Assembly: GCF_000159015.1 (NCBI RefSeq)
Contig: NZ_DS999543.1
Location: 124,001 to 188,000, forward strand
From: Gleimia coleocanis DSM 15436
GTDB lineage: Bacteria; Actinomycetota; Actinomycetes; Actinomycetales; Actinomycetaceae
Direction of reading: 5' to 3'
Length of the DNA: 64,000 nt
Below the pieces are notes generated by a model. The model ran no database searches. It was not told where the DNA came from and worked only from the letters and a program-made list of their open reading frames with translations. Of this stretch, positions 25,933 through 34,762 are shown one piece after another; the stretch's first letter is position 1, and the number at the start of each line of letters is the position of its first letter. A program made the position numbers and the translations under genes.

Positions 25933-25975
25933 CCGAGGGCGGTCCCTGACTGTAACAGTTAAAGCCCGCCCTCGG
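25933..25975 (-). terminator. Terminator of mrp made of two inverted CCGAGGGCGG motifs
   Basis: CCGAGGGCGG at 25933-25942 and CCGCCCTCGG at 25966-25975 form a perfect 10-bp stem. Read on the minus strand, after mrp, the stem is followed by TTATTTTTAG. Confidence 0.75.
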
Positions 25976-25985
25976 AAAAGAAAAA

Positions 25986-27104
25986 CTACTTAGGGGAAAC
26001 CCCCAGCTGGCGCCCAGCTAAACCACGAGAATGCTTAGAAAGATGCTTAGCTAAAGCATTAATCACCTCAGAAGCATCCGACTCACGCAACGCCACTGGT
26101 GAACCCTCGTCGCCTCCCTCACGTAAGTTCACATCCAGTGGAACCTGCGCTAAAAGTGGAACCTCATAGCCCAGCTGTTGGGTAAGTCGAGTAGCAACAG
26201 TTTCGCCACCTCCCTCACCAAACAAATGCAACTGCGTACCATCAGGCTGAGGCAAGTAAGACATGTTCTCAACCACGCCAATCACACGCTGACGAGTCTG
26301 CCCAGAAATCGAACCAGCCCGCTCAGCCACCTCAGCAGCTGCCAACTGTGGGGTAGTGATAACCAAAATCTCCGCAGTAGGAAGCAACTGAGGAATAGAA
26401 ATAGCTACGTCACCAGTGCCAGGAGGCAAATCGAGTAGCAGCACATCCAAATCGCCCCAGAATACGTCAGCAAGGAACTGCTGAATCGCCCGGTGAAGCA
26501 TCGGACCACGCCAAACCACAGCCTGACCATCTGGCACAAACATACCAATGGAAATAACCTTCACGCCGTGCGCTACCGGAGGAATAATCATGCCATCCAA
26601 AACGGTAGGCTCATGGGTGACACCCATCATGCGTGGAATAGAGAAGCCATAAATATCAGCGTCAACGACACCAACCTTTAGACCCTGCTTAGCTAAAGCA
26701 GTAGCCAAGTTAGCAGTCATAGAAGACTTACCAACGCCACCCTTACCAGAGGTAACTGCAATAACGCGAGTCAAACAACCCGGCTTAGAAAAAGGAATCT
26801 CCTTTTCCTCAACGCCACCATTCAACTTCTCACGCAGAGCTTTCTTCTGCTCGTCAGACATAGACCCCATGACAACTAGTACATTCTCAACGCCATCAAG
26901 TGCCAGCAAAGCAGCTTCAACAGCAGAGTGAATGTGGTTTTTCAAAGGACAACCTGCGGTAGTCAATAGGATTTCAACTTCAACTGTTCCCTCAGAAATA
27001 GAAACAGTATTAACCATATTTAGTTCAGTAATAGGGCGATGAATCTCTGGATCCTCCACAGTAGCCAGAGCAGCCCACACGGATTCTTCGGTGATGATAC
27101 TCAT
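25986..27104 (-). CDS. mrp: Mrp/ApbC-type iron-sulfur cluster carrier ATPase
   Basis: P-loop ATPase that carries and delivers Fe-S clusters. The 372-residue protein has an N-terminal MIP18-like (DUF59) domain, residues 1-90, with VEDPEIHRPITELNMV and TTAGCPLKN. The ATPase domain shows the deviant Walker A SGKGGVGKSSM near residue 117, VGVVDADIYGFS, and LLLDLPPGTGDVAIS. The usual CxxC of the C-terminal part is not obvious. The frame extends to 27143, but ATG 27104 has AGGATAG upstream and matches homologue starts. Confidence 0.92.
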   Translation of the reverse strand: MSIITEESVWAALATVEDPEIHRPITELNMVNTVSISEGTVEVEILLTTAGCPLKNHIHSAVEAALLALDGVENVLVVMGSMSDEQKKALREKLNGGVEEKEIPFSKPGCLTRVIAVTSGKGGVGKSSMTANLATALAKQGLKVGVVDADIYGFSIPRMMGVTHEPTVLDGMIIPPVAHGVKVISIGMFVPDGQAVVWRGPMLHRAIQQFLADVFWGDLDVLLLDLPPGTGDVAISIPQLLPTAEILVITTPQLAAAEVAERAGSISGQTRQRVIGVVENMSYLPQPDGTQLHLFGEGGGETVATRLTQQLGYEVPLLAQVPLDVNLREGGDEGSPVALRESDASEVINALAKHLSKHSRGLAGRQLGVSPK

Positions 27105-27206
27105 AGCTACTATCCTAGACTGAAATGCACAGTAAATGCTCATTCACAGGTAACCTAATAGGTAGAGACATTTAGGTAAGAGACGCTTCAGAAACGGTAG
27201 GCGTGA

Positions 27207-29135
27207 GTGGTAGCGGTAAACCAGGCTGGAGAAAGCACAGGGCTAAATCCCCAGAAAACAGGCAGTTTACGTCCTATCAGAGGGCTTGACGGTCTGCGTG
27301 CTTTGGCGGCCCTCGCTGTACTTGGATACCACTTGCTTCCAGGGCAAATAGTTGGTGGTTTCCTCGGTGTAGACGTATTCTTCGTTCTCTCTGGCTTCCT
27401 AATTACCTCACTCCTAGTTAGCGAATATGACCGCAAAGGCGCTCTAGACTTAAAACGCTTCTGGATTCGACGCGTACGCCGTCTCTTCCCAGCAGCTTTC
27501 CTGATGGCAATCGTTACAGTGATTGTCGCCGGCTTATTCAGCATTGACTTACTGGCAGGGATTATTCCTCAATTCCTAGGCGTTATTACGTTCTCATACA
27601 ACTGGGTAGAAATCTTCCAGGGAGCCTCTTACTTTGATATTGCCAGCCCGCATTTGTGGACCAACGTCTGGTCACTTGCGGTGGAACAGCAGTTCTACCT
27701 GATTTGGCCACTTGTTACGGTAATCATCCTGAGGCTCCGCAAAAGCGCGCAGTGGGCAGTGCCCTTTGTATTAGCCATTATTTCAGCAGGGTTAATGGCC
27801 TGGTATGTAACTGACGCCAACGATTTTACCCGCGCGTATCAGGGGACAGACTCACATGCTTTTGGCCTCATGGCTGGCTCATCCCTAGCTTTCCTATCTG
27901 ATAAGCCTTTCACCTCACACGCGCCATCCGCCTGGTATAACCGTTTTGCCCGTGGCTTTCTCAGCTGGGTGGGCTTAGTTGTAATGTTAGCAACTTACTA
28001 TTTCATACCAGATAACCAAACCTGGGTTTACCCTGCAGGGATGCTCATTTCAGTTACTGCTACAGTGTTGGTAATTCAAGGTTTTCTGCCAACGGTAGAC
28101 AGTGGATCAGGCCCGGGTAAACTCTTAGCTGGTTTCCTCTCCTTAGCTCCGTTCCGCTGGTTAGGGGAGCGCTCTTACGGCATTTACTTGTGGCACTGGC
28201 CAATCTGGGTGATTGTGGTAACCCAGTTCCCACGGCTCTCCACGTGGACAGTAGCCGTTGTAGTATTACTTCTTTCTGTACTGATCGCGCATCTGTCCTT
28301 TGAGTTCGTGGAAGAACCTATGCGTCGTAACGGTATTTTCCCAACTATTCGCGGTTGGTTGGGTGACTCAGTTACTTTGGGAGCACCTACGAAACTAGCT
28401 GAATATCAGGGACGTCGTTTTAGCTTCTGGCAGGCGCTGGCACCAGCATTAGCGTTAATCACCGTGCTGGGTGTAGTTTTGGGATTCTTTTTCATCGCTC
28501 CAGAAAAATCTTCGGCGCAGAAAGTTGTTGAAGCGGGGCAGGATAGTAAACCAAAGGGGCCGTTTTCTCTGCTGCGAGCAGATGCTCCGCAACTACCTTT
28601 TATTGCGCTACCGGAACTGCAGGAGCTAGATCCAGTAGACATCACTGGCCAGAACATTTATGTGCTGGGTGATTCTGTGACGGTGGCTTCTACTCCTTCA
28701 CTTGAAGCCGTGTTCCCAGGAATCTATGTAGATGCGGCAGTGTCACGCCACATGTACCAGGCCCCAGAAATGATTGCTGCTGCCGCAACCACTGGACAGC
28801 TTCGCCCTTACGTGGTGGTTTCCCTGGCGACAAACTCTGAGGCAGAAATCCAGTACCTGGAAACTATTCTGAACGAGATAGGACCCACACGTCGCCTAAT
28901 TTTAGTAACAGGTTTCGGGCCAGAACGTATTGAATGGATCGCTGCGTCGAATAAAAATATCCGTGATTTTGCGAAGAAGTATCCTTCGCGGGTGCGAGTC
29001 GCTAACTGGGATGAAGCAATCGCACCGCATACAGATTACCTAGCTTCAGATTTCATCCACCCCAGTGTCGAAGGTGGAGATGTATTTGCTGGCGAGTTGA
29101 AAACAACTTTAGAAAGCTACTATCAGAAAAAATAA
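27207..29135 (+). CDS. OatA-like membrane acyltransferase with C-terminal SGNH domain
   Basis: A 642-residue protein that probably O-acetylates peptidoglycan or another surface glycan. Residues 25-390 form the multi-helix acyltransferase-3 domain: RPIRGLDGLRALAALAVLGYH with the catalytic His, GGFLGVDVFFVLSGFLITSLL, RRVRRLFPA, and LWTNVWSLAVEQQFYLIWP. After a further membrane helix (about 405-425) lies an extracellular SGNH hydrolase-like domain with YVLGDSVTVAS (Ser) and, near the end, DFIHPSVEG (Asp-His). GTG 27207 has only a weak ribosome site. The acceptor is not known. Confidence 0.88.
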   Translation: MVAVNQAGESTGLNPQKTGSLRPIRGLDGLRALAALAVLGYHLLPGQIVGGFLGVDVFFVLSGFLITSLLVSEYDRKGALDLKRFWIRRVRRLFPAAFLMAIVTVIVAGLFSIDLLAGIIPQFLGVITFSYNWVEIFQGASYFDIASPHLWTNVWSLAVEQQFYLIWPLVTVIILRLRKSAQWAVPFVLAIISAGLMAWYVTDANDFTRAYQGTDSHAFGLMAGSSLAFLSDKPFTSHAPSAWYNRFARGFLSWVGLVVMLATYYFIPDNQTWVYPAGMLISVTATVLVIQGFLPTVDSGSGPGKLLAGFLSLAPFRWLGERSYGIYLWHWPIWVIVVTQFPRLSTWTVAVVVLLLSVLIAHLSFEFVEEPMRRNGIFPTIRGWLGDSVTLGAPTKLAEYQGRRFSFWQALAPALALITVLGVVLGFFFIAPEKSSAQKVVEAGQDSKPKGPFSLLRADAPQLPFIALPELQELDPVDITGQNIYVLGDSVTVASTPSLEAVFPGIYVDAAVSRHMYQAPEMIAAAATTGQLRPYVVVSLATNSEAEIQYLETILNEIGPTRRLILVTGFGPERIEWIAASNKNIRDFAKKYPSRVRVANWDEAIAPHTDYLASDFIHPSVEGGDVFAGELKTTLESYYQKK

Positions 29136-29179
29136 GAGCAAGAGTTTTCGCCCCCCAGGGGTACTGAAAAGTTTTAAAA

Positions 29180-29213
29180 CCGCCCTCGGGAATTAAAAAA
29201 TTTCCGAGGGCGA
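29180..29213. terminator. Bidirectional hairpin made of two inverted motif copies
   Basis: CCGCCCTCGG (29180-29189) and CCGAGGGCGA (29204-29213) pair over 9 bp, extended by GAATT/AATTT. It lies between the convergent acyltransferase and DUF1003 genes, with T-rich tails on both sides. Confidence 0.75.
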
Positions 29214-29233
29214 TTTGAATAAACTCCTAAAGT

Positions 29234-29740
29234 TTAGGACTCGGGAGTTTCTGACTGCACTTGCTGCGCCTGTAATTCCTCTAAAATAGAACGCAACTCT
29301 GAACGTACGAAGTCGCGGGTTGCCACATCATTCATTGCCTGACGCAAACTAGCGATTTCGCGAGTTAAATACTCGGTGTCGGACAGATTTCGTTCTGCAC
29401 GACGACGATCCTGCTCTGCGGTCACACGGTCACGGTCATCCTGGCGGTTTTGAGCTAACAGAATCAGCGGAGCCGCATAAGACGCTTGTAGAGACAACAT
29501 TAGGGTAAGTGCTGTGAACCCTAAATCAGCCTTATCAAACTGCAAGTGTGAAGGCGCCCAAGTATTCCACGCCAACCAAACGAAAACGAAAATACTCAAG
29601 TAAATCAAGAACTGCGGGGTACCTGAAAAACGAGCAATACGCTCTGCTGCAACACCCACAGCATCAGATTCCCAGTTTAAGTTTAGTGAAGGCAACCAAC
29701 CCCGACGACGGGTAACGGGAGTGTCCATACGTTCAGACAT
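29234..29740 (-). CDS. DUF1003 family membrane protein
   Basis: A 168-residue protein with two membrane helices (TPQFLIYLSIFVFVWLAWN and FTALTLMLSLQASYAAPLILL) in the DUF1003 arrangement. ILLAQNRQDDRDRVTAEQDRRRAERN and a charged coiled C-terminal tail follow. It overlaps the upstream MgtE-N gene by 8 bases, a conserved actinobacterial pairing. Function is unknown; a link to magnesium homeostasis is suggested only by the neighbour. Confidence 0.85.
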   Translation of the reverse strand: MSERMDTPVTRRRGWLPSLNLNWESDAVGVAAERIARFSGTPQFLIYLSIFVFVWLAWNTWAPSHLQFDKADLGFTALTLMLSLQASYAAPLILLAQNRQDDRDRVTAEQDRRRAERNLSDTEYLTREIASLRQAMNDVATRDFVRSELRSILEELQAQQVQSETPES

Positions 29741-31037
29741 CGTAGCGTTCCTCCATTTCCGCGTCAGTTACCTCATCTTCCTGATCACGCCAGTCATCAG
29801 GAAGCAGGTGGTCAAGAACGTCGTCTACAGAAACTGCACCTAAAAGATGTTTATTTTCATCGACTACCGGCAAAGCCGTCAGATTGTAGGTAGCTAATAG
29901 ACGCGTAATTGTGCCGATGCTTGCATCCGGTTCAACTAACTCTATGTCAGTATCTAAGATAGTTCCCAGCAGAGTTTGCGGTGGCTCACGCAAAGCCCGT
30001 TGTGTATGCACCACCCCAAGTAGTTTTCCAGTAGGGGTTTCCAAAGGCGGACGAACCACAATGGTCATTGCTGCTAACGCTGGGGGAATATCCTGGCGAC
30101 GCACACTTGCTAAAAGTTGCGCAACAGTAGCATCAGGTGGAAGAATAACTGGTTCGGTAGTCATCAAACCGCCTGCAGTGTAGTCTTCGTATTTCATCAG
30201 ACGCCGCACGTCAGCAGCTTCATCAGGTTCCATCAAACTCAATAGCTCATCAGCGGTGTCTGGTTTCATTTCACCAATCAAGTCAGCTGCGTCATCAGGC
30301 TGCATGAGTTCCAAAATATCTGCCGCGCGTTTGCCATCTAAAGATTCTAGGATCGCAACTGAATGGGATTCTCCAAGTTCTTCCAGTACGTCAGCTAAAC
30401 GTTCATCTGTGAGCTGAGTGGCAACTTCAAGCATTCGAGCTTCAGGGAGGTCGTGCAGTAAGTCAGCTAAGTCTGCTGGTTTAAGATCCTCAGTGTAAGC
30501 AATCATTGAGGTAGCGTCTTGCGTACCCATTTGCGCAGCTAAACTAGAAACCTGATTTAGCTCTACCATGAGAGTTTCCCCAGCTCGTTTGAAACCAAGG
30601 GTGGAGCGGCGCACACGCTCTACGAACAGGGAAGTGATACGCCATTCGCGTGGCATAGTTTGTTCAATCCCTACGTCACGAATCCGAACTGGGCCAGAAC
30701 CATCCCGCATTTGTACAACGCGGTCAAACAGTTGGGAAACAACCAGGGTTTCTACGGCACGCTGGTTGAAACGACGCATATTCAGTAGCCCGGTAGTGAT
30801 TACTGCTCCGGATTCTACAGAGGTAACGCGGGAAAGAGAAACGAAAATGCGGTGTCTACTAGAAACTTCAACTACCAGGCCAACAACTTGAGGTTGGCCA
30901 CTGAAAGGAATAATAGAGACAACGTCATGGACCCGCCCGACTTTATCGCCAATTGGGTCGAAAACATCTTTGCCAGCTAGTCGCGCCACGAATACGCGCG
31001 TGCCTTTGGTACGTAGTGTAGTTGGTCCTTGAGTCAC
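29733..31037 (-). CDS. MgtE N-terminal and CBS domain protein without a membrane channel
   Basis: A 434-residue cytoplasmic protein. The N-terminal part (about residues 10-160) resembles a PRC-barrel (FVARLAGKDVFDPIGDKVGRV). Residues 180-290 form the MgtE-N helical domain with repeated DVLEELGES and LMQPDDAADLIGEM motifs. Two CBS motifs follow (VAQLLASVRRQD; LTALPVVDENKHLLGAVSVDDVLDHL). The transmembrane half of true MgtE Mg2+ channels is absent, so it is likely a Mg2+ or nucleotide sensor rather than a transporter. The start is GTG. It is co-transcribed with the DUF1003 gene. Confidence 0.85.
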   Translation of the reverse strand: MTQGPTTLRTKGTRVFVARLAGKDVFDPIGDKVGRVHDVVSIIPFSGQPQVVGLVVEVSSRHRIFVSLSRVTSVESGAVITTGLLNMRRFNQRAVETLVVSQLFDRVVQMRDGSGPVRIRDVGIEQTMPREWRITSLFVERVRRSTLGFKRAGETLMVELNQVSSLAAQMGTQDATSMIAYTEDLKPADLADLLHDLPEARMLEVATQLTDERLADVLEELGESHSVAILESLDGKRAADILELMQPDDAADLIGEMKPDTADELLSLMEPDEAADVRRLMKYEDYTAGGLMTTEPVILPPDATVAQLLASVRRQDIPPALAAMTIVVRPPLETPTGKLLGVVHTQRALREPPQTLLGTILDTDIELVEPDASIGTITRLLATYNLTALPVVDENKHLLGAVSVDDVLDHLLPDDWRDQEDEVTDAEMEERYDV

Positions 31038-31168
31038 CCTTTAAGAGTATCGCTAAACCGAGGTATTTTTGTAGCTGAGTTTAAAATCGGTACGTTATTT
31101 TTCTGCTGATAGCGTTAAACCTGCTTGCCTACGAGCAAAGATTCAGAAATTCTGCCAGCATAGGAAGT

Positions 31169-31858
31169 ATGAATTGGGACGTAGACGCATTTAATGATAA
31201 ATCAAAGAGCCTGCTGGAAATTACCGGTTCTGAAGTAGCTGTATTCCGTACTCCGCAGCAAACTCAAGCTGCGATTAAGTTTGCGTCAGAACGCGGTGTG
31301 GACGTCTCTGGTTTGCGCGTAGTAGGCACTGATTTAAGCTCGGTAACATACATTGAGTCTCGGGTTACTGCCGCAAAGCATTTGCTGTCAGGAGTAATGA
31401 CTGGCATGTGGTTTGCCGTGATTTTTACTTTTGGTTATTCCGTAATGTGGAGTGAACTGAATCCACTTATCCTCGGGTTGATTATTCTCGCGTCAGTATT
31501 GGGTGGGGTTACTTTTAATTCGATTACATTGGCGACTGGTTCAGCACGGAATCGTTTCATCACCCAAAAAGGTCTGGTAGCTGCCCGCTACGCAATTTTA
31601 GCTGAAACGCATATTCCACAGTACACGCAGTTTTTTGCTTCCGTACCGGGAAACCTGCTGCGTCCTGAGACGGTCGTGGCTCCTGATCAGCCGGAGGTAA
31701 CCTCTCAGCCTAATATGACGGACTTGCCTCTCACATCCGGGTCAGTACCGTGCTCACAGAAACCTTCTGAGTATGGTTCACGTCCGGATGAGCAACCTCG
31801 TTACGGAGTACGCCTGCCGGTTTCTGAAGAGCAGGATTCTGCAGATTCTGCTAATTAG
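31169..31858 (+). CDS. General stress protein 17M-like membrane protein
   Basis: A 229-residue protein with an N-terminal domain of the GSP17M type (VAVFRTPQQTQAAIKFASERGVD, LRVVGTDLSSVTYIE). Two adjacent membrane helices follow (LLSGVMTGMWFAVIFTFGYSV; PLILGLIILASVLGG), then a hydrophilic Pro/Ser-rich tail. A relative is often found beside MgtE-N/DUF1003 genes in actinobacteria. It is divergent from them here. Function is unknown. Confidence 0.75.
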   Translation: MNWDVDAFNDKSKSLLEITGSEVAVFRTPQQTQAAIKFASERGVDVSGLRVVGTDLSSVTYIESRVTAAKHLLSGVMTGMWFAVIFTFGYSVMWSELNPLILGLIILASVLGGVTFNSITLATGSARNRFITQKGLVAARYAILAETHIPQYTQFFASVPGNLLRPETVVAPDQPEVTSQPNMTDLPLTSGSVPCSQKPSEYGSRPDEQPRYGVRLPVSEEQDSADSAN

Positions 31859-31860
31859 TC

Positions 31861-31940
31861 ACATGGGAACTCGCGTTGCCATATGAGTTTTGTTTTCTTT
31901 AGTTCAAAAAGTCATATGCGAACGCGAGTTCCCATATGAT
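31861..31940 (+). repeat. Nested palindrome, left of the DUF559 gene
   Basis: The arm 31861-31887 (CATGGGAACTCGCGTT-GC-CATATGA) recurs as reverse complement at 31911-31940 with only a few differences. Each arm is itself nearly palindromic (CATATG ... GAAC-N4-GTT ... CATATG). The loop is T-rich on the left and A-rich on the right. It sits between convergent genes. Confidence 0.65.
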
Positions 31941-31943
31941 TTT

Positions 31944-31953
31944 CCGAGGGCGG
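31944..31953 (+). repeat. CCGAGGGCGG motif copy (intergenic)
   Basis: Exact copy preceded by TTT, directly after the palindrome and before the stop of the minus-strand DUF559 gene. Confidence 0.6.
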
Positions 31954-31962
31954 AACCTGGAT

Positions 31963-32892
31963 CTATTTGTTTAGCCTCTGGACTAAACGTTGCATGAACT
32001 TATAGTCGTGAGCTTGCTCCCAGCTTACTCGTAGGACTTGTAAGCCCAGATTTTCAATCGCTAACTGTCTACGTTTTTCACTTGTTTTATCTGGGTCGAA
32101 AGCGTATTTTCCACTACCGTCGCATTCGATTATCAGACGATTAGTGGGGAGGAAAATATCTGCGTAATATTGAGAGCCTTCAGTAAAGATTGGGAATTGA
32201 AGGGATATTTCAGTAATCCCTGCTTCAATGAGGAATGCGCGAACTTTGGATTCCAGTGGTGATTCAGCCAGCGGGTTTAGCAGGCATAAACGTGAAGATA
32301 CTAGTTTCCGCAAACGTTTTGGCAAAAACTCGTTGGCAACCTGCAGGGTAGTAGCTTTTAATTCGGCGTAGGCTGCAAGCTGTGCAGGTGACAGTGAGTG
32401 AGTACATTTGAGGGTTTTGCGTACTAAAGCGTCGCCGAGCATTAGTGCTTGTTCAAGCCGGTCTTTAGATAAAAACTCAGCTAGCAGGTAGGGCGTGTCG
32501 AGAATCGGCAATCCTTTGATGAAGTTTCTGCATGTGTTGGGGTAGCGGCGTAAATGACGGTGTACGTCGATTCCTCCTCTGCCTTCTAGAACTCCGACTT
32601 TCGAACTGGAACGGCGGACTTTATCAAAGAAGAGAAGGTCAAGCTGTAGGGGAAGCTCTGCCGTGGGTAGTTCTAATGCAACGGCTGCGACTAAGTCGGT
32701 GTATGCGAAGTCAGTTTTACTAGCTTGATAGGTGCGAGTTGCCAGGGAGAGGATTTTTGCTTCAAATAGTTCCCAGGCGGGTAGGTTTTCAACGTAGAGT
32801 AGAGTTTTACCTCGATGTACTAGGTTCTCGACGATTTGAGGAACTGCATCGACATGAAATGGAGATTGACAGGCGAGTTTTTGAGTCTTCAT
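31963..32892 (-). CDS. DUF559 (PD-(D/E)XK nuclease-like) domain protein
   Basis: A 309-residue protein of the kind often annotated near AbiEi-type antitoxin or restriction proteins. The C-terminal 95 residues carry the nuclease-like core: PLESKVRAFLIEAGI (Glu), then ADIFLPTNRLIIECDGSGKY with the Asp...Glu-x-Asp pattern, KRRQLAIENLGLQVLRVSWEQ. The N-terminal 200 residues match nothing I recognise. The gene stands alone and is bordered on both sides by related palindromes. A DnaA-box match lies upstream. It may be a solitary accessory gene; no cognate toxin or methylase is adjacent. Confidence 0.7.
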   Translation of the reverse strand: MKTQKLACQSPFHVDAVPQIVENLVHRGKTLLYVENLPAWELFEAKILSLATRTYQASKTDFAYTDLVAAVALELPTAELPLQLDLLFFDKVRRSSSKVGVLEGRGGIDVHRHLRRYPNTCRNFIKGLPILDTPYLLAEFLSKDRLEQALMLGDALVRKTLKCTHSLSPAQLAAYAELKATTLQVANEFLPKRLRKLVSSRLCLLNPLAESPLESKVRAFLIEAGITEISLQFPIFTEGSQYYADIFLPTNRLIIECDGSGKYAFDPDKTSEKRRQLAIENLGLQVLRVSWEQAHDYKFMQRLVQRLNK

Positions 32893-32944
32893 GTTATGCA
32901 GATTACTGGGATTAGTGGAATAAAACTTGAAGTAGTAGAAAAAC

Positions 32945-32953
32945 TGTGGATAA
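32945..32953 (+). promoter_or_regulatory. DnaA-box match TGTGGATAA
   Basis: Perfect 9-mer upstream of the DUF559 gene and about 40 bases from the palindromes. It is the second such pairing with palindromes in the window. A weaker TGTGGAAAA lies near 32973. Confidence 0.35.
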
Positions 32954-32990
32954 GTCTTTTGCCGTAGCCTGCTTGTGGAAAACTGATTTT

Positions 32991-33122
32991 CACATGCGAA
33001 CGCTCTTTGGCATGTGAATTCTGGAGCGCACGAGGCAAAACCTCATATAACAACGCGAGTTCGCATATGACTTTTAAAGGACAAAGACCAAAAAGTCATA
33101 TGCGAACTCGCGTTACCATGTG
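32991..33122 (+). repeat. Palindrome cluster upstream of the DUF559 gene
   Basis: A degenerate unit at 32991-33017 (CACATGC ... GCATGTG) is followed by a perfect 24-bp inverted repeat. Its left arm begins at about 33052 (AACGCGAGTTCGCATATGAC, then TTTT). Its right arm ends near 33114 (AAAA, then GTCATATGCGAACTCGCGTT). The loop is 15 bases. Units match those at 31861-31940. Confidence 0.7.
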
Positions 33123-33178
33123 ATTTTAGGGAAATACCCCTAGCTGTAAATACTGGTACAGAGACCTAGCAGTGGAAC

Positions 33179-34684
33179 TCAGGAGTTTTGCACGCGCTGC
33201 ATCCAAGCCTCAATATCAGCGATGGTACGAGGAATATTCTCAGAAATACGCGTTACCGAACCATCTGCATTCACGATAATGTCATCTTCGATGCGTACGC
33301 CAATACCACGGAATTCTTCAGGTACCGCCAAGTCATCTGCGCGGAAGTACAGGCCTGGCTCAATGGTGAAACACATGCCTGGTTCCAACACCGCATCGAC
33401 ATACATTTCGCGACGTGCCTGCGCACAATCGTGAACGTCCAGACCTAAGTGGTGGCTGGTGCCGTGTGGCATCCAGCGACGATGCTGCTGTCCAGTTGGA
33501 AGCAGGGACTCTTCCTTAGGAACTGGCAGGATGCCCCATTCTTCTAGTCGTGCTGCGATAACTTCCATAGCGGCTTCGTGAACCTCGCGGAAACGACAGC
33601 CAGGGCGGTTAGCTGCAACTAGTGCTGCTTCACATGCATCCAGCACAGCCTGGTAAATCTTGGCCTGCACTTCAGTGAACTTACCGTTTACTGGCAGAGT
33701 GCGGGTAATGTCTGCAGTGTAGAGGGAGTCTACTTCTACGCCGGCGTCTACCAGAATCAAATCTCCTTCGTTTACTGGACCGTTGTTGTTAATCCAGTGC
33801 AGGGTGTTTGCGTGGTTGCCGGAAGCTGCGATAGTGTCATAACCAAGGCCGTTTCCTTCTTCACGAGCCCGCGCGCCGAAAGCCCCTTCGACTACGCGTT
33901 CGCCACGCCAGTGGTTGATAGCGCGTGGCAGTTCTTTAATGATTTGGTCGAATCCAGCGTGAGTGGCTTCTACCGCTAGTTCCATCTGCTTAACTTCGTA
34001 AGCATCTTTGCATAGGCGGATTTCAGACAGGTGCTCAAGTAAAGCATCGTCGTCTGCGGTTGGGCGGGTGGCGTTGGATTCTGCGCGGAGTTCATCCACG
34101 AGGGCGGTCATTGCCGGGTCTGCTTCACGAATAACTCGCAGTGGTGCATTGTCAGTTGCTAAGCGCTCGCGGAGCGTATCAATATGAGCGCATTCTAAAC
34201 CGGTGAAAACGCTCATTTCTTCGAGTGACATGCGGGCCCCCACCCAGAATTCACCGTAGCGGGCGTCAGCGTAGAATTCTTCGGAGTCTCGTGGTGCGCG
34301 TGGTTTGAAGAAGAAAACTGCCTGATGGGAACCGTCAGCCTGTGGGTCAAAAACTAGTACTGCATCTGGTTCGAGTTCTGCGCCTAAACCGGTGAGGTGT
34401 GCGAAAGCGGAGTGTGCGCGGAAACGGTAATCGCAGTCGTTGTTACGTACCTTTAGTGGGCCAGCTGGTACGACCAGGCGCTCACCTGCGAATGGTGCGG
34501 CGGCACGAGCATGACGGGCTGGTAGGTAGTCAGCTACTTCTTGGCGATCTGGCCCGGCTGGGCGAGGACCCCAGTTAGAACCAATGAAGTTTTTGAAAGC
34601 GGTAGAGTCAGGACGGTGAGAGCGGTTAGAACCGCGGTTCTCTATCGCTTGGGTTTCTTCTTTTGCGTTAGTTTTTTCTGTCAT
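33179..34684 (-). CDS. pepP: Xaa-Pro aminopeptidase (M24B family)
   Basis: Removes N-terminal residues before proline. The 501-residue protein has an N-terminal aminopeptidase-P domain (ADYLPARHARAAAPFAGERL, YRFRAHSAFAHLTG). The pita-bread catalytic domain follows with the metal ligands in LVDAGVEVDSLYTADITRTL (two Asp), MPHGTSHHLGLDVHD (His), CFTIEPGLYF (Glu) and GVRIEDDIIV (Glu). An N-terminal extension of about 30 polar residues precedes the first domain. Confidence 0.94.
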   Translation of the reverse strand: MTEKTNAKEETQAIENRGSNRSHRPDSTAFKNFIGSNWGPRPAGPDRQEVADYLPARHARAAAPFAGERLVVPAGPLKVRNNDCDYRFRAHSAFAHLTGLGAELEPDAVLVFDPQADGSHQAVFFFKPRAPRDSEEFYADARYGEFWVGARMSLEEMSVFTGLECAHIDTLRERLATDNAPLRVIREADPAMTALVDELRAESNATRPTADDDALLEHLSEIRLCKDAYEVKQMELAVEATHAGFDQIIKELPRAINHWRGERVVEGAFGARAREEGNGLGYDTIAASGNHANTLHWINNNGPVNEGDLILVDAGVEVDSLYTADITRTLPVNGKFTEVQAKIYQAVLDACEAALVAANRPGCRFREVHEAAMEVIAARLEEWGILPVPKEESLLPTGQQHRRWMPHGTSHHLGLDVHDCAQARREMYVDAVLEPGMCFTIEPGLYFRADDLAVPEEFRGIGVRIEDDIIVNADGSVTRISENIPRTIADIEAWMQRVQNS

Positions 34685-34762
34685 AGTTATATTGTGCTAT
34701 TTTTTAGCACGCATTACATCCCCAGTTCAGTAATCAGCTTCGGAATATAGTCAGGTAGTCTC

